A stretch of 64,000 nucleotides of DNA. Origin: Cellulomonas sp. JZ18. Lineage in GTDB: Bacteria > Actinomycetota > Actinomycetes > Actinomycetales > Cellulomonadaceae. Of the stretch, positions 37,152 through 46,406 are shown piece by piece. Both the position numbers and the translations under genes were made by a program. Below the pieces are notes generated by a model. The model saw only the letters and a program-made list of their open reading frames with translations. It searched no databases and was not told the origin of the DNA. Location of the stretch: the NCBI RefSeq assembly GCF_009720485.1, contig NZ_CP045245.1, positions 3,286,001 to 3,350,000 on the forward strand. Reading direction: 5' to 3'. Each line of letters opens with the position of its first letter. The stretch's first letter is position 1.

Positions 37152-38366
37152 CCGGGGCGGTCGGGGTGAGCGCCGTCAGCGCGTCGGCGAGCCGACGACG
37201 CGCGTCGTCCCCGACCGCCGCGACCACCCGGCGCCGCAGCGTGTCGGCGTCGACGGCGTCGCCCGTGGTGCGGGCGTCCCGGATCGCAGCGAGGTCCGCC
37301 GGCAACGGGCGGTCGTGGTCGGCGAGGACGTGCACGTCGCAGCCCGCGAGCAGCGCGTCGACCGCGGCCGTCGACGTGACCACCACGACCTCGTCGCCCT
37401 CACCCACCGCCTCCACGAGCGGTCCTCGCGCCGTCTCGACGCGCTCGACCGCGGTCGCGAGGCGGTCCCAGCCGTCGCCGGGCTCCCCGCCGCGGGGGTG
37501 GGCGCGCAGCACGCACACGGCCCCGTCGGCTGCGCTGGCCTCCACGTGCGCGAGCAGCCGGTCGGTCTCGGTGGGCGTCAGGCGCTCGAGGGACGAGCAC
37601 AGCACCACGTGCCGCCGACCCTGACGCCTGCCGCTCGGCTCCCCGTCGACGTCGACGCGGCCGACGACCGTCGTGCCGACCGCCGGCTGGTGGTGGGCGA
37701 AGAAGTCCCGCTGCGCCCCGCCCCACACGAGCACGTGGTCGGCCAGCACGGGGAGGTACGTCTGCCGCGACGGCGAGCCGTGCACGAGCGTGACGACCCG
37801 CCACCCGCGCCGTCGGGCGGCGGCGACCACCGGACGCGTGTACGCGTGCCGGTCGTAGTCGACGAGCAGTGCGGGCCGGCCGCGCCAGGCGCACAGCGCC
37901 TCGTCCACCACGCGGTACCGGGCGGTCTGGGCCGCGACCAGGTAAGCCCACGCGAGCCGGCCGAAGCGTGGGTCGCGGACGGTGCTCGCCCGCACCGCCG
38001 CTACCAGGTCGCGCCAGCGCGCGTGCCGCCACACCGAGCGCACGCCGATCCCGGGCAGGTCCAGGTCGACAGCCACGCCGTCGGCCAGGCGCGCGTCGGC
38101 GGCGACGGCCAGCCGCGGGCCGGAGGCCCGCGTCGCCGCGACCACGGCGCGCACGAGCCCCGCGCCGTGCGCCACCGGGTTCGCGGCCGCGAACAACCAG
38201 TCCGCGTCGTCCGGCCCCGGACGGGGCGCGGTCTCCGGAGCAGGGCGCCGGCGGCGAGCAGCGCGAGCGCGACCGCCGCCCGCGCGGGGGCGACGCCACG
38301 GTCGTGGTCCCCCACGGCCAGCGACGCGACGACCTCCTCCGCCGCGGGATCCGCCGGCACCGTCAC
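37132..38366 (-). pseudogene. GT-B-like protein of the polysaccharide locus (candidate pseudaminic acid transferase), one-base frameshift
   Basis: Start GTG 38366 overlaps the wbsX-like stop (GTGA) and the first segment reads TVPADPAAEEVVASLAVGD to GALLR; the body then continues in another frame from PGPDDADWLFAAANP. One base added around 38231-38245 gives 411 residues, a multiple of three. The body has a Rossmann-like C-terminal half (HVVLCSSLERLTPTETDRLL, VCVLRAHPRGGEP, VVVVTSTAAVDALLAGCDVHV) like capsule sialyl/glycosyltransferases of the GT-B type. The closeness to the Pse genes makes it a candidate for adding pseudaminic acid, but this is inference. Confidence 0.6.
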
Positions 38367-39615
38367 CTGCGCCCCCGCGAGCGGGCGGCGCGGCGCACGC
38401 GGCGCCAGCGGCTGAGGGCGGACGAGGCCGCAGCGCGCACGAGCGACCCGGCCCAGGCGAGCGACACGCGACCCGTGGGCACGTCCGCTGCGGCTCCGCC
38501 GGTGACCGGCTCGTCGCCGGCCGTCGCGCGCAGGTACGCGTCGCCGTGGGTGCGGTCGGGCTCGAGGTACGCCCCCTCGGCCCACTCGTTCCACGCGTTG
38601 ACGAAGACGAGGCCGTCCGCCCCCGTGCCGACGCCTCCCGCCGACGCGCGGCACGGAGCCACCGCGCGTACAGCTCCGGGCTGCTGCCGACGAATATCGT
38701 CGCGCGCTCGCCGCGGCGGGCCGTGTTGTCCCACGCCGGCATGACGCCCGGGTAGCGGACGAAGTCGGGGTCTCGACGACGCGCGAAGCGCCGCGCCACC
38801 CGCGGGTAGGAGAGCAGCCGCCCCCGGAAGTCGACCCCGCCGTGGTCCAGGGGGCGCAGTCGCGCGACACCCAGGGTGTTCGACCCGACCGGGGGGAACT
38901 CCGCGACCGCGTCGAACCCCAGGTCGTGCGGGCGCAGCCCGCGCACCGTCTCGGTCGCCACGAGGTGCAGCGGCCCGACCCCCGCGGCGTCGGCGGCCGC
39001 CCGCCACGTGGCAGCGAGGCGGCGCGGGTCGGGAAGGTCCTCGACCTTGTGGACCAGCAGCACGGCCGCGCCGCGGACACGCAGGTAGCGCGGGTCGGCC
39101 AGGTACCGGGCCAGGTCCGCGAAGACCGCGGCCTCGGACTCGGCCGTGTACTCCTGCGCCATGAGCACGTCGCGGGCCTTGCCGTCCCAGCGCCGCGTCC
39201 AGTTCTCGTTCGCCCAGGACAGGCAGAACGGCATCGGGACCCCGCCGGCCACGAAGTCGTCCACGGGTCGTTCGAGCAGCCGGTGGCCCGAGAACCAGTA
39301 GTAGTAGAAGCAGAACGCGTCGACGCCGTGGTCGAGGGCGAGGCGGCTCTGGCGCGCGAGCACCTCCGGGTCGGTCAGGTCGTACCAGCCCAGGTCCGTC
39401 GGCACGCGCGGCTGGTCGTGCCCGGCGAACTGCGGGCGAGCGCGGCGGACGTTGGTCCACTCGGTGAAGCCCTCGCCCCACCACCGGTCGTTCTCGGGGA
39501 TCGCGTGGAACTGGGGCAGGTAGAACGCGACGGTGCGCGGCAGACCGTCCCGGGGACGACCCCGGCCGCCGTCCTGGCGCCCGTCGAGCTCCCCGCGCTG
39601 CCTCGAGGCACTCAC
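38363..39615 (-). pseudogene. WbsX-type (GH99-like) protein of polysaccharide synthesis, one-base frameshift
   Basis: WbsX proteins are frequent in O-antigen loci and have the GH99/mannanase-like barrel. GTG 39615 overlaps the preceding stop. The opening [20 protein letters not shown] and the [32 protein letters not shown] motifs are in one frame; [18 protein letters not shown] is in another. The break lies within 38637-38643, and one added base yields 417 residues. Its biochemical activity in such clusters is unsettled: endo-acting hydrolase or glycosyltransferase-associated. Confidence 0.83.
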
Positions 39616-40427
39616 TGCGCACGCTCCTCGGTCTTGCGTCCGGTCCAGCGGGCTGCGTCCTGGTTCCGCCGTCGGGCGGAACGCGGTCCCAGCAGGAGCT
39701 CGGGGTAGGCCCGGTAGAACGCGAGGCCGGAGCGCAGCTCGTGCTTCCAGTGCAGCCACGACAGCCCGGTGGTCGCACGCTTCCACTCGTGCGTCCACGC
39801 GGCGTGGGGGTCCACCACGACGGGCATGCCGTGCCGCCAGGCGCGCAGCCCGAGATCGTGGTCCTCGTAGTAGATGAAGTAGCGCTCGTCCCATCCGCCG
39901 AGCCGACGCAGCGCCGCCGTCGGACCGGCCACGGCGGCCCCCATGACCCATGCCACGAACACCGGTTCAGTCGTGGGCGGCACCACGTACGCACTCCGGG
40001 CGGCTCTGCCCGGCCACAGGCCCCGGTGGGCGAGCTTGGCGGTGGGGTACGGCAGTCCCCGGCCGTTGGGCTGCACGCTCCCGTCGACCCCGCGCAGCGC
40101 CGGCGCGACGAGCGCCCCGTACCGCCTGCTCGTAGCGGCGAGCTGAGCGAACGACGCCGGATCGACCCGCACGTCGGGGTTGACGAACGCGAGCCACTCG
40201 CTCTCCGCCACGCGGAGGCCGACGTTGTTCGCGGCACCGAACCCCACGTTGCGCTCCAGGGCGACGACGTCGGCTCCGAGGGCGCGAGCGACGTCCGCGG
40301 AGCCGTCCGCCGAGGCGTTGTCGACCACGATCCACCTCGCGCCGGCCAGGTCGACGTCGGACCAGAACTGCCTCAGCTCCGCCGCGTTGTTGTACGTCAC
40401 GGTCACCAGGGTCCAGTCCGTGCTCAT
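39612..40427 (-). CDS. Glycosyltransferase family 2 (rhamnosyltransferase-like)
   Basis: The 271-residue enzyme has the GT-A features [16 protein letters not shown] (strand 1), the [16 protein letters not shown] nucleotide region, the metal-binding NPDVRVD and the ED region [19 protein letters not shown] precedes ATG 40427, which overlaps the preceding stop (ATGA). It would add a sugar to the lipid-linked repeat unit; donor is unknown. Confidence 0.9.
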   Translation of the reverse strand: MSTDWTLVTVTYNNAAELRQFWSDVDLAGARWIVVDNASADGSADVARALGADVVALERNVGFGAANNVGLRVAESEWLAFVNPDVRVDPASFAQLAATSRRYGALVAPALRGVDGSVQPNGRGLPYPTAKLAHRGLWPGRAARSAYVVPPTTEPVFVAWVMGAAVAGPTAALRRLGGWDERYFIYYEDHDLGLRAWRHGMPVVVDPHAAWTHEWKRATTGLSWLHWKHELRSGLAFYRAYPELLLGPRSARRRNQDAARWTGRKTEERAQ

Positions 40428-41377
40428 GCCGTCCTCCCACCATGGGCCGACACCCAGAGCGCGCCGGCCAGCAGCGCGAGGGCGCGCGTCCGGGAGACCC
40501 GACCGCGGACGACGTCCGCGAGGACGAGCCGTGCGAGGGGCACCGACGCCGCCCCGGCCGCGAAGGCCTCGAGGGTCGCCCGGTCCTCGGGGTCGACGTC
40601 GTCGAACCGCTCCACCGCGGCGCGGGCCATCCGCACCCGCCAGGCCCACCTCTCGTCGGCGACGACCTGAAGCGGGCTCGTGCGGCGCCCCGACGCCCCC
40701 TGCACGAGGCTCCGCCAGCGCGACGTCATGGACCGCCCCCCTTGCTCCCCCAGGACGTTCGCCCCGTGCTGCACGTACGTCTGCAGCGGCTCCTGCACCG
40801 TCACGACACCTCCGGCGAGGTGTGCGCACACCGCGAGCCAGTGGTCGTGGTAGGCCGCCGGCGTCGGTGCGGGGAACGGCAGCGCCGCCCCGAGGACGTC
40901 CGGCCTGAGCACCGCGAAGCTGCCCGTCACCTGGTTGTCCGCCAACAGCGCCGAGAGGCGCCTCACGGGTCGTCGCACGGCACGCCCACGCGGCTGCGTC
41001 CCGTCGACCGACTCCACCCACGCCTCCCCCTGCACGAGCGCCGCAGGGCCCAGCCTGCAGACGAGGCGAGCGAGCTTGTCGGGCGCCCACACGTCGTCCT
41101 GGTCGCTCAGCGCCACCCACGACGCGTCCGCGGGCACCTGCTCGAGCAGTCGCTCGAACTGCCGGTAGTGCCCGACCCGCGGTTCGTCGACGCGCACGTG
41201 GAAGCGCTCGTCGTCCCCGACCGTCCCGGCGACCAGCGCGACGACCTCGTCGTCCTTGCCGTCGACTCCGACGACGCACTCCCACTCGGCCAGCGTCTGC
41301 TCGCGCAGGGAGACGAGCTGACGCCGGAGGAGCTCGGGATCCGGCCTGTACACGGCCATGCAGATCACCCCGCTCAC
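40424..41377 (-). CDS. Glycosyltransferase family 2 (SDQDD type)
   Basis: The 317-residue enzyme shows CMAVYRPDPELLRRQLVSLREQT, the ECVVGVDGKDDEVV region and the diagnostic LSDQDDVWAPDKLARL, as in O-antigen rhamnosyl/other transferases. Its GTG 41377 overlaps the flippase stop (GTGA), and its own stop overlaps the next GT2 gene, so all are co-translated. A membrane segment is not seen; it would work at the cytoplasmic face. Confidence 0.9.
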   Translation of the reverse strand: MSGVICMAVYRPDPELLRRQLVSLREQTLAEWECVVGVDGKDDEVVALVAGTVGDDERFHVRVDEPRVGHYRQFERLLEQVPADASWVALSDQDDVWAPDKLARLVCRLGPAALVQGEAWVESVDGTQPRGRAVRRPVRRLSALLADNQVTGSFAVLRPDVLGAALPFPAPTPAAYHDHWLAVCAHLAGGVVTVQEPLQTYVQHGANVLGEQGGRSMTSRWRSLVQGASGRRTSPLQVVADERWAWRVRMARAAVERFDDVDPEDRATLEAFAAGAASVPLARLVLADVVRGRVSRTRALALLAGALWVSAHGGRTA

Positions 41378-42819
41378 CTGCCGACCGTCCTCTCGGGGAC
41401 GGCCCGCCGGGGCCGGGCCGCGGTCTCCAGCCCTCGGAGCGCGACCGCGCCTGCGAGGGCGACCAGCACCGCCACGACGACGCGCACCTCGTGGGGCGGG
41501 TCCCAGGCGACGAGGGCGACGACCGCCGCGACCGTGCCGCCGACCACGGGCAGGCGGTGCGCCGTGCCCACCGAGGGGCGCCCTGTGCGGCGGCGCAGCA
41601 CCTCTGCGGCGACGGACTGCAGCACGTGGAAGGCGACGAGAGCGCAGGCCGCCGCGACCGGGGCGACGACGCCCGCGCGGCTCGCCGCGACGAACGCGCC
41701 GAGCGCCAGGAGCAGCGACACCGGTGACGTGACGGCCAGCAGTCCCGTACGTCCCGACGCGAACACGAGGTGGACGTTCGACAGGTACAGCACCGAGACC
41801 GGCGCTGCCAGGGCCGCGAGACCGGCTGCTGCCCAGCCGCTCGGTCGCGCGAGCTCCGGCGGGGCGAGGAGGTGCAGCACCCACGGCGCGACCGCAGCGA
41901 GCCCGACGGCCAGGCACGCGGCGACCCGCAGCACCGGCCGCGCGGTCCGTGCCACGAACGCCGCCTGGTCCGCGGGAGGCACGGCGTACACGTGCGGAGC
42001 CCACGCGTTGTTGAACGCGCCGACGAGAAGGACCGGGACGGTACCGACGAGCAGTGCGAGCTGGCTCTGGCCGGCGACGACAGGGCCGGCCGCGTTCCCT
42101 ACGAGGAGCACGAGGCACCCCACCACACCGCCGGTCGCGAGCTGGTGCGGCACGGTCGGGAGGGCAATCCGCAGCGCGTGCTCCCACCCACGGCGAGTGG
42201 GGGCGGGACGGGCGGAGGCCACGACCACGGCGAGTGCCACCACCGCCACGGCGAGCTGCCCGACGGAGACGGCACCGAGGTAGCGGTCCGCGTGCGCGAG
42301 CGTCGCCGACGCCGTCACGAGCCCTGCCACCGGTGGCAGGACGGCCGTGCCGATGCCCAGTGCGACGAACGTGCCCACGCGACGCTCGGCACGCAGCTGC
42401 GCCTGGCACAACGTCACGACGGCCAGCCCCGCGCCCGACAGGAGCGCGAGCCGCAGGACGTCGGCCGGGAGCCCGCCGACGCGGATCGGCAGTACCGAGA
42501 CCCCGAGGACGCCGAACGCCGACAGGACAGCCACGGCTCCGGACCCGAGGACCACGGTGCCCGCGGCTCCGCGCGTGCCCGCGGCCTCGATCAGCGCGTT
42601 GCGCGTGATCGCCGCGGGCAGCCCGAGCGCGAGCACGACACCGAGCACCTGGTACGCCGCGACGCCCAGTGCGACGACGCCGTACTCGGCACCGCCGAGC
42701 GTTCGCGTGACGAGGGGCGTCACGACGACGGCGCTGACCATCGGCGCGACCGTTGCGGCTGTGTAGAGGAGGCCGTCGCCCAGGATGCCCCCGCGCGGCG
42801 AGGCAGCGGCGGCCGTCAT
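41374..42819 (-). CDS. Polysaccharide repeat-unit flippase (Wzx-like, MATE/MOP superfamily)
   Basis: The 481-residue inner-membrane protein has 12-14 hydrophobic segments. The start is characteristic of Wzx: DGLLYTAATVAPMVSAVVVTPLVTRTLGGAEYGVVAL. Arginine and other charged residues sit in helices, as typical. It would flip the lipid-linked repeat unit to the outer face. ATG 42819 overlaps the polymerase stop. Confidence 0.88.
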   Translation of the reverse strand: MTAAAASPRGGILGDGLLYTAATVAPMVSAVVVTPLVTRTLGGAEYGVVALGVAAYQVLGVVLALGLPAAITRNALIEAAGTRGAAGTVVLGSGAVAVLSAFGVLGVSVLPIRVGGLPADVLRLALLSGAGLAVVTLCQAQLRAERRVGTFVALGIGTAVLPPVAGLVTASATLAHADRYLGAVSVGQLAVAVVALAVVVASARPAPTRRGWEHALRIALPTVPHQLATGGVVGCLVLLVGNAAGPVVAGQSQLALLVGTVPVLLVGAFNNAWAPHVYAVPPADQAAFVARTARPVLRVAACLAVGLAAVAPWVLHLLAPPELARPSGWAAAGLAALAAPVSVLYLSNVHLVFASGRTGLLAVTSPVSLLLALGAFVAASRAGVVAPVAAACALVAFHVLQSVAAEVLRRRTGRPSVGTAHRLPVVGGTVAAVVALVAWDPPHEVRVVVAVLVALAGAVALRGLETAARPRRAVPERTVGR

Positions 42820-44045
42820 GCCACCGTCGGCCGCGGGGCCACCGTCCGCGCCCTCGTCGCGCTCGCCGTCCGGTCCGCGCCGACCACGTCCTCCTGCCGT
42901 CGCCTCGTCACCAGTCCGTGCCTGACCACCAGGTACCAGGTGTAGACGACGAAGAGGTTCTCGATCCTCAGCAGGATGCTCTCGGTGTTGAAGTACAGCA
43001 TCGTCGCCGCGAGGAACGCGACGTCCGCGTACTGGTGGCCGTCGAGCAGCGCGCCCACGGCCCGCCAGTAGAGCACCACGAAGGCGGCGCACAGCAGCAC
43101 GCCACCGCCGACGAGGAGGTGCAGGTAGGAGTTGTCGACGGTGGTCACCGAGCTGACGACCTCGTCGAACTGCTTGACCGACGTGCCGACCAGGTAGTCC
43201 ACCGGCCGCACGTGCTCGAGGAACTCGCCGATCAGCATCGGGCGGTAGCTCAGCAGGACGTTCGCCGCCTCGCTGTGCTTGAGGCTGCCGATGTAGAACG
43301 ACAGCGCCAGGAAGATCACGGGCAGGGACCCTGCAATCCACCGGAACATCGCCGACCGGCCGAGCCGGGGCGTGACGAGCATCAGGAACAGGAAGGCCAG
43401 GAAGGAGACGTACCCACCGCGCAGGTCGGTGCGCACGAAGAAGTACGTGGCGGCCGCCGCGGCGGCGACCCAGGCCAGCACCGCGGTACCGCGGCGCAAC
43501 CGCTTCGTGGCGACGAGCACGAGCAGCGCACAGGCGCCGTACACGAGGTTGTAGAAGAACGGCGCCCCGTTCGTCCCGAAGGTCGCCCGATTCCTGTGGT
43601 CGAGGACCTCGTTGTGTGTGATCCCGAGGACCAGGAACACGAGGACGAGCGCCAGCGACCCGAGAGAGCCGAGCAGCACCGCACGCTCGACCTGCTGCTC
43701 CGGTACCGCCATGAGCGCGGCGACCATGCACAGGACGAACACATAGGAGAACTGGTCCGTGTTCCTGGCGACCAGGAGGAGCACGGCCGACGAGAGCACC
43801 AGCAGCACGATCGGGAGTGCGACGCGGGTGTTGTTGAGCATCATCGCGAAGACGACGAGCGCGAGGACAGACCCACGCACCAGCTGCTTGAGAGACGACT
43901 CCTCCGGCACGACCGTCTGGATGAGCACGGCGTTGACCGCGAGAGCAGCGAGACACACCAGCATGACGCGCGACATCGCCGCCGCGCCCATGAGCCGGGC
44001 GGACCTCGGGACGGCGCCCGTGAGGCCCCCGTGGTCGTGCAGCAC
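42816..44045 (-). CDS. Polysaccharide polymerase (Wzy/O-antigen polymerase-like)
   Basis: The 409-residue protein has at least ten hydrophobic segments with a long extracytoplasmic loop near residues 270-310 (LKHSEAANVLLSYRPMLIGEFLEHVRP, where Arg residues are typical). The RTDLRGGYVSFLAFLF segment resembles the Wzy_C/O-antigen ligase motif. It would polymerise repeats outside the membrane. The start, GTG 44045, is one base after the BY-kinase stop at 44047. Confidence 0.85.
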   Translation of the reverse strand: MLHDHGGLTGAVPRSARLMGAAAMSRVMLVCLAALAVNAVLIQTVVPEESSLKQLVRGSVLALVVFAMMLNNTRVALPIVLLVLSSAVLLLVARNTDQFSYVFVLCMVAALMAVPEQQVERAVLLGSLGSLALVLVFLVLGITHNEVLDHRNRATFGTNGAPFFYNLVYGACALLVLVATKRLRRGTAVLAWVAAAAAATYFFVRTDLRGGYVSFLAFLFLMLVTPRLGRSAMFRWIAGSLPVIFLALSFYIGSLKHSEAANVLLSYRPMLIGEFLEHVRPVDYLVGTSVKQFDEVVSSVTTVDNSYLHLLVGGGVLLCAAFVVLYWRAVGALLDGHQYADVAFLAATMLYFNTESILLRIENLFVVYTWYLVVRHGLVTRRRQEDVVGADRTASATRARTVAPRPTVA

Positions 44046-44046
44046 G

Positions 44047-45621
44047 TCAGCGGCGGTGCTGGGGAGGCAGAGCCGCCTGCTGCCCGCGCAGCTGGGACTC
44101 GGTGAAGGTCTCGCCGGGCCACAGCCTCGCCGACTGCCCGGCGCCGGCGAGAACCGCGTCGTCGACAGCAGACGCTGGGGCCACGGTGGGCGTCTGGGCG
44201 GTGGGCACGGGCGCACTCACGGACCCTCCTCGCCGCCGCCAGAACCGTGCAGCACCGCGCGACGGCGCCGCCGGAGCGGACTCGTAGCGGTAGTACTCGT
44301 ACGACTTGCTCGCCTTGCGCGCCTCCCGGTTCAGCACGAGCCCGAGAACGCGCGCCCCCACCGTCTCGAGGGCCTTGATCGACTCCGCCAGCTGCCCGCG
44401 GTGCACCGTGCCCGCCCCGACGACGACCAGGGCCCCGCCTGTGAACTTGGCGAGGATCGCGGCGTCGGTGACGGGGAGCAGCGGCGGTGTGTCGACGAGG
44501 ACCATGTCGTAGCGGGCGGTCAGGTCGCGCAGGACCTGCGCCATCGCGGCGGAGCCGAGCAGCTCGCTGGGGTTGGGCGGGATCTGCCCCGAGGGAAGGA
44601 CGTGAAGGAACCCGTTCCCCCACGGCTGGACGACGTCGTCGAGGGTCGCGCGTCCGATCAGGACCGTCGTGAGGCCGGCGGCGCTCTCGAGGCCCATGTA
44701 CCTGCCTACAGCCGGTCGGCGCAGGTCGGCGTCGACGAGCGCGACCCGCGTTCCGGAGTCTGCCAGCGCGATCGCGAGGTTGATGGCGGTCGTCGACTTC
44801 CCTTCGGCCGGAACCGACGAGGTGACGATGATCGAGTGCGGTCGATCCGCGATCTCGAGGAACTGCACGTTGGTCCGCAGCCGACGGAACGCCTCGGCAC
44901 GGGGACTGTGCGGGTCCGACTGGACGATCAGCGGAGCCTTCGGCGCGTCCTCGTCGTAGACGATGGCCCCGACGACCGACGAGTCGGTCACCCGGGCCAC
45001 GTCGTCCTCTCCACGGACCCGGGTGTCGAGCACCTCTCGCAGGAGCGCCACCGCGAGGCCGAGCACGAGCCCGAGCGCGAGGCCGATGCCGAGGTCCAGC
45101 CTGGTGTTCGGACTTGCCGGCCCGGTGGGCACGGTGGCCTCCCGGACGATCGAGATCTTCACCTGGGAGGCCTCGGCCCCGTCCGGCGTCTCGAGCTCGG
45201 AGACCACCTCGCGGAACTCGTTGGCGATCGCGTTGGCCTTGGCTGCCGCCAGCGCACCGTCCTCGTCGTACACCGAGATGTTGATCAGCGACGTGTTGAC
45301 CGGCGCCTCGGCGGAGACGCGCGCCGCCAGGTCCTCCGTCCGCTGGGCGAGGGCGAGGTCGTCGACGACAGGTGCGAGCACGAGCGGCGAGGTGACCAGC
45401 TCCCGGTAGGAGGCCACCTGCTGACGCGTGAAGTTCGCGCCCTGCAGGAGGTCATTGCTCGACATGCTGCCCTGGACGGACACGAACAACTGCGTGGTCG
45501 CGGAGTACATGGGCGTGCGCGTCAAGGAGAAGACGACGCTCGCGAGCGCGCACAGGAGGGTCAGCACCGCGATCGTCGCCCATCGCTTGCGGACGACGCC
45601 CAGATAGTCCTGCAACTCCAC
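44047..45621 (-). CDS. BY-kinase with chain-length-determinant (Wzz) domain
   Basis: The 524-residue protein combines a Wzz-type N-terminus (membrane helices at about 15-32 and 175-195) with a cytoplasmic bacterial tyrosine kinase. The kinase shows Walker A (VPAEGKSTTAINLA), Walker A' (VALVDADLRRP) and Walker B (MVLVDTPPLLPVTD) motifs, and a C-terminal tyrosine cluster (YEYYRY) that is autophosphorylated. It controls length of the surface polymer. GTG 45621 has GGGGGAAG nearby. The low-molecular-weight phosphatase at 48366 is a likely partner. Confidence 0.95.
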   Translation of the reverse strand: MELQDYLGVVRKRWATIAVLTLLCALASVVFSLTRTPMYSATTQLFVSVQGSMSSNDLLQGANFTRQQVASYRELVTSPLVLAPVVDDLALAQRTEDLAARVSAEAPVNTSLINISVYDEDGALAAAKANAIANEFREVVSELETPDGAEASQVKISIVREATVPTGPASPNTRLDLGIGLALGLVLGLAVALLREVLDTRVRGEDDVARVTDSSVVGAIVYDEDAPKAPLIVQSDPHSPRAEAFRRLRTNVQFLEIADRPHSIIVTSSVPAEGKSTTAINLAIALADSGTRVALVDADLRRPAVGRYMGLESAAGLTTVLIGRATLDDVVQPWGNGFLHVLPSGQIPPNPSELLGSAAMAQVLRDLTARYDMVLVDTPPLLPVTDAAILAKFTGGALVVVGAGTVHRGQLAESIKALETVGARVLGLVLNREARKASKSYEYYRYESAPAAPSRGAARFWRRRGGSVSAPVPTAQTPTVAPASAVDDAVLAGAGQSARLWPGETFTESQLRGQQAALPPQHRR

Positions 45622-45727
45622 GCGCGCTTCCCCCGGTTCGCTCGGACAGGCTTTACGTACTCCATTGTGCCGTGCGCCGAACACCGTCACCGTCCGGGCG
45701 CTGCCGGACGGCGCATTCTGCACGAAC

Positions 45728-45765
45728 CGATGAGGGCCCCCCGCTTTCGTGGGAGGCCCTCATCG
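45728..45765 (-). terminator. Terminator of the LAVTG surface-protein gene
   Basis: An 11-bp perfect stem (45728-45738 with 45755-45765) lies 22 bases after the minus-strand stop at 45788. Confidence 0.75.
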
Positions 45766-45787
45766 CGGGCGGTACGCCCGGAAGAAC

Positions 45788-46333
45788 TCAGACGCGCGCG
45801 TCCTGGCGGCGCTTGTTCGCGTACACCGCGGCACCGGCGCCGGCGAGCACCAGCGCACCGGCACCCAGCGCGAGCGGCAGGGCGGCGTCGGAACCCGTGA
45901 CCGCGAGGGCACCGGAACCGCCGCTCGCGGTGCCGCCGGCACCCGAGCCGGCCGCGACCGTGACGGCCTGCGTGCTGAGCACCGCACCGGAGACACCGTC
46001 GGTCACGACGAGCGTGAACGAGCCGGCCTGGGACAGGGTCACGGAGAAGGTCGCGACACCCGAGGCGTTCGTCGTCTTCGTCGCGACGCGCGTCCCCGCG
46101 ATGGAGATCGCGGAGTCCGGGATCGAGGCGGGGTTCGAGGTGATCGTCAGGTTGACCGGCGTGTTCGCCGGGCCCTGGACCGTCACGGTGAACGCGTCGC
46201 CGAGGGCCGGCGTCGTGTCCGACACGGTGCCGGTGTTGGTGTAGTCCGCAGCCCCGTAGGCGAAGGCAGCGGTGGGCGCGAGCGCGAGCGCGGCGGCGAG
46301 CGCCACCGCGGCAGCCGAACGGCGGTACTTCAT
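45788..46333 (-). CDS. LAVTG-anchored surface protein (class E sortase substrate)
   Basis: The 181-residue protein has a signal peptide (cleavage near AFA-YGA, 25/26), a single Ig-like beta-sandwich domain (about 35-130; SDTTPALGDAFTVTV, VATFSVTLSQAGSFTLVV), a Gly/Ser linker and LAVTG (143-147) followed by a membrane segment and a basic end (NKRRQ). It should be sortase-attached to the wall. GGGGGGGAAC precedes ATG 46333. It lies between the kinase and DUF4012 genes, so it may interact with the polymer, but that is guesswork. Confidence 0.88.
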   Translation of the reverse strand: MKYRRSAAAVALAAALALAPTAAFAYGAADYTNTGTVSDTTPALGDAFTVTVQGPANTPVNLTITSNPASIPDSAISIAGTRVATKTTNASGVATFSVTLSQAGSFTLVVTDGVSGAVLSTQAVTVAAGSGAGGTASGGSGALAVTGSDAALPLALGAGALVLAGAGAAVYANKRRQDARV

Positions 46334-46370
46334 GTTCCCCCCCGGGGTGTGGACCTGGATCCCGCTCACG

Positions 46371-46403
46371 TCGAACCGTCGACGCAGGCGGGTGTCGGTT
46401 CGA
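46371..46403. promoter_or_regulatory. 8-bp inverted repeat between DUF4012 and LAVTG genes
   Basis: TCGAACCG (46371-46378) and CGGTTCGA (46396-46403) are perfect complements 17 bases apart. Either a weak terminator of the gene ending at 46407 or an operator for the one starting at 46333. Confidence 0.4.
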
Positions 46404-46406
46404 ACA

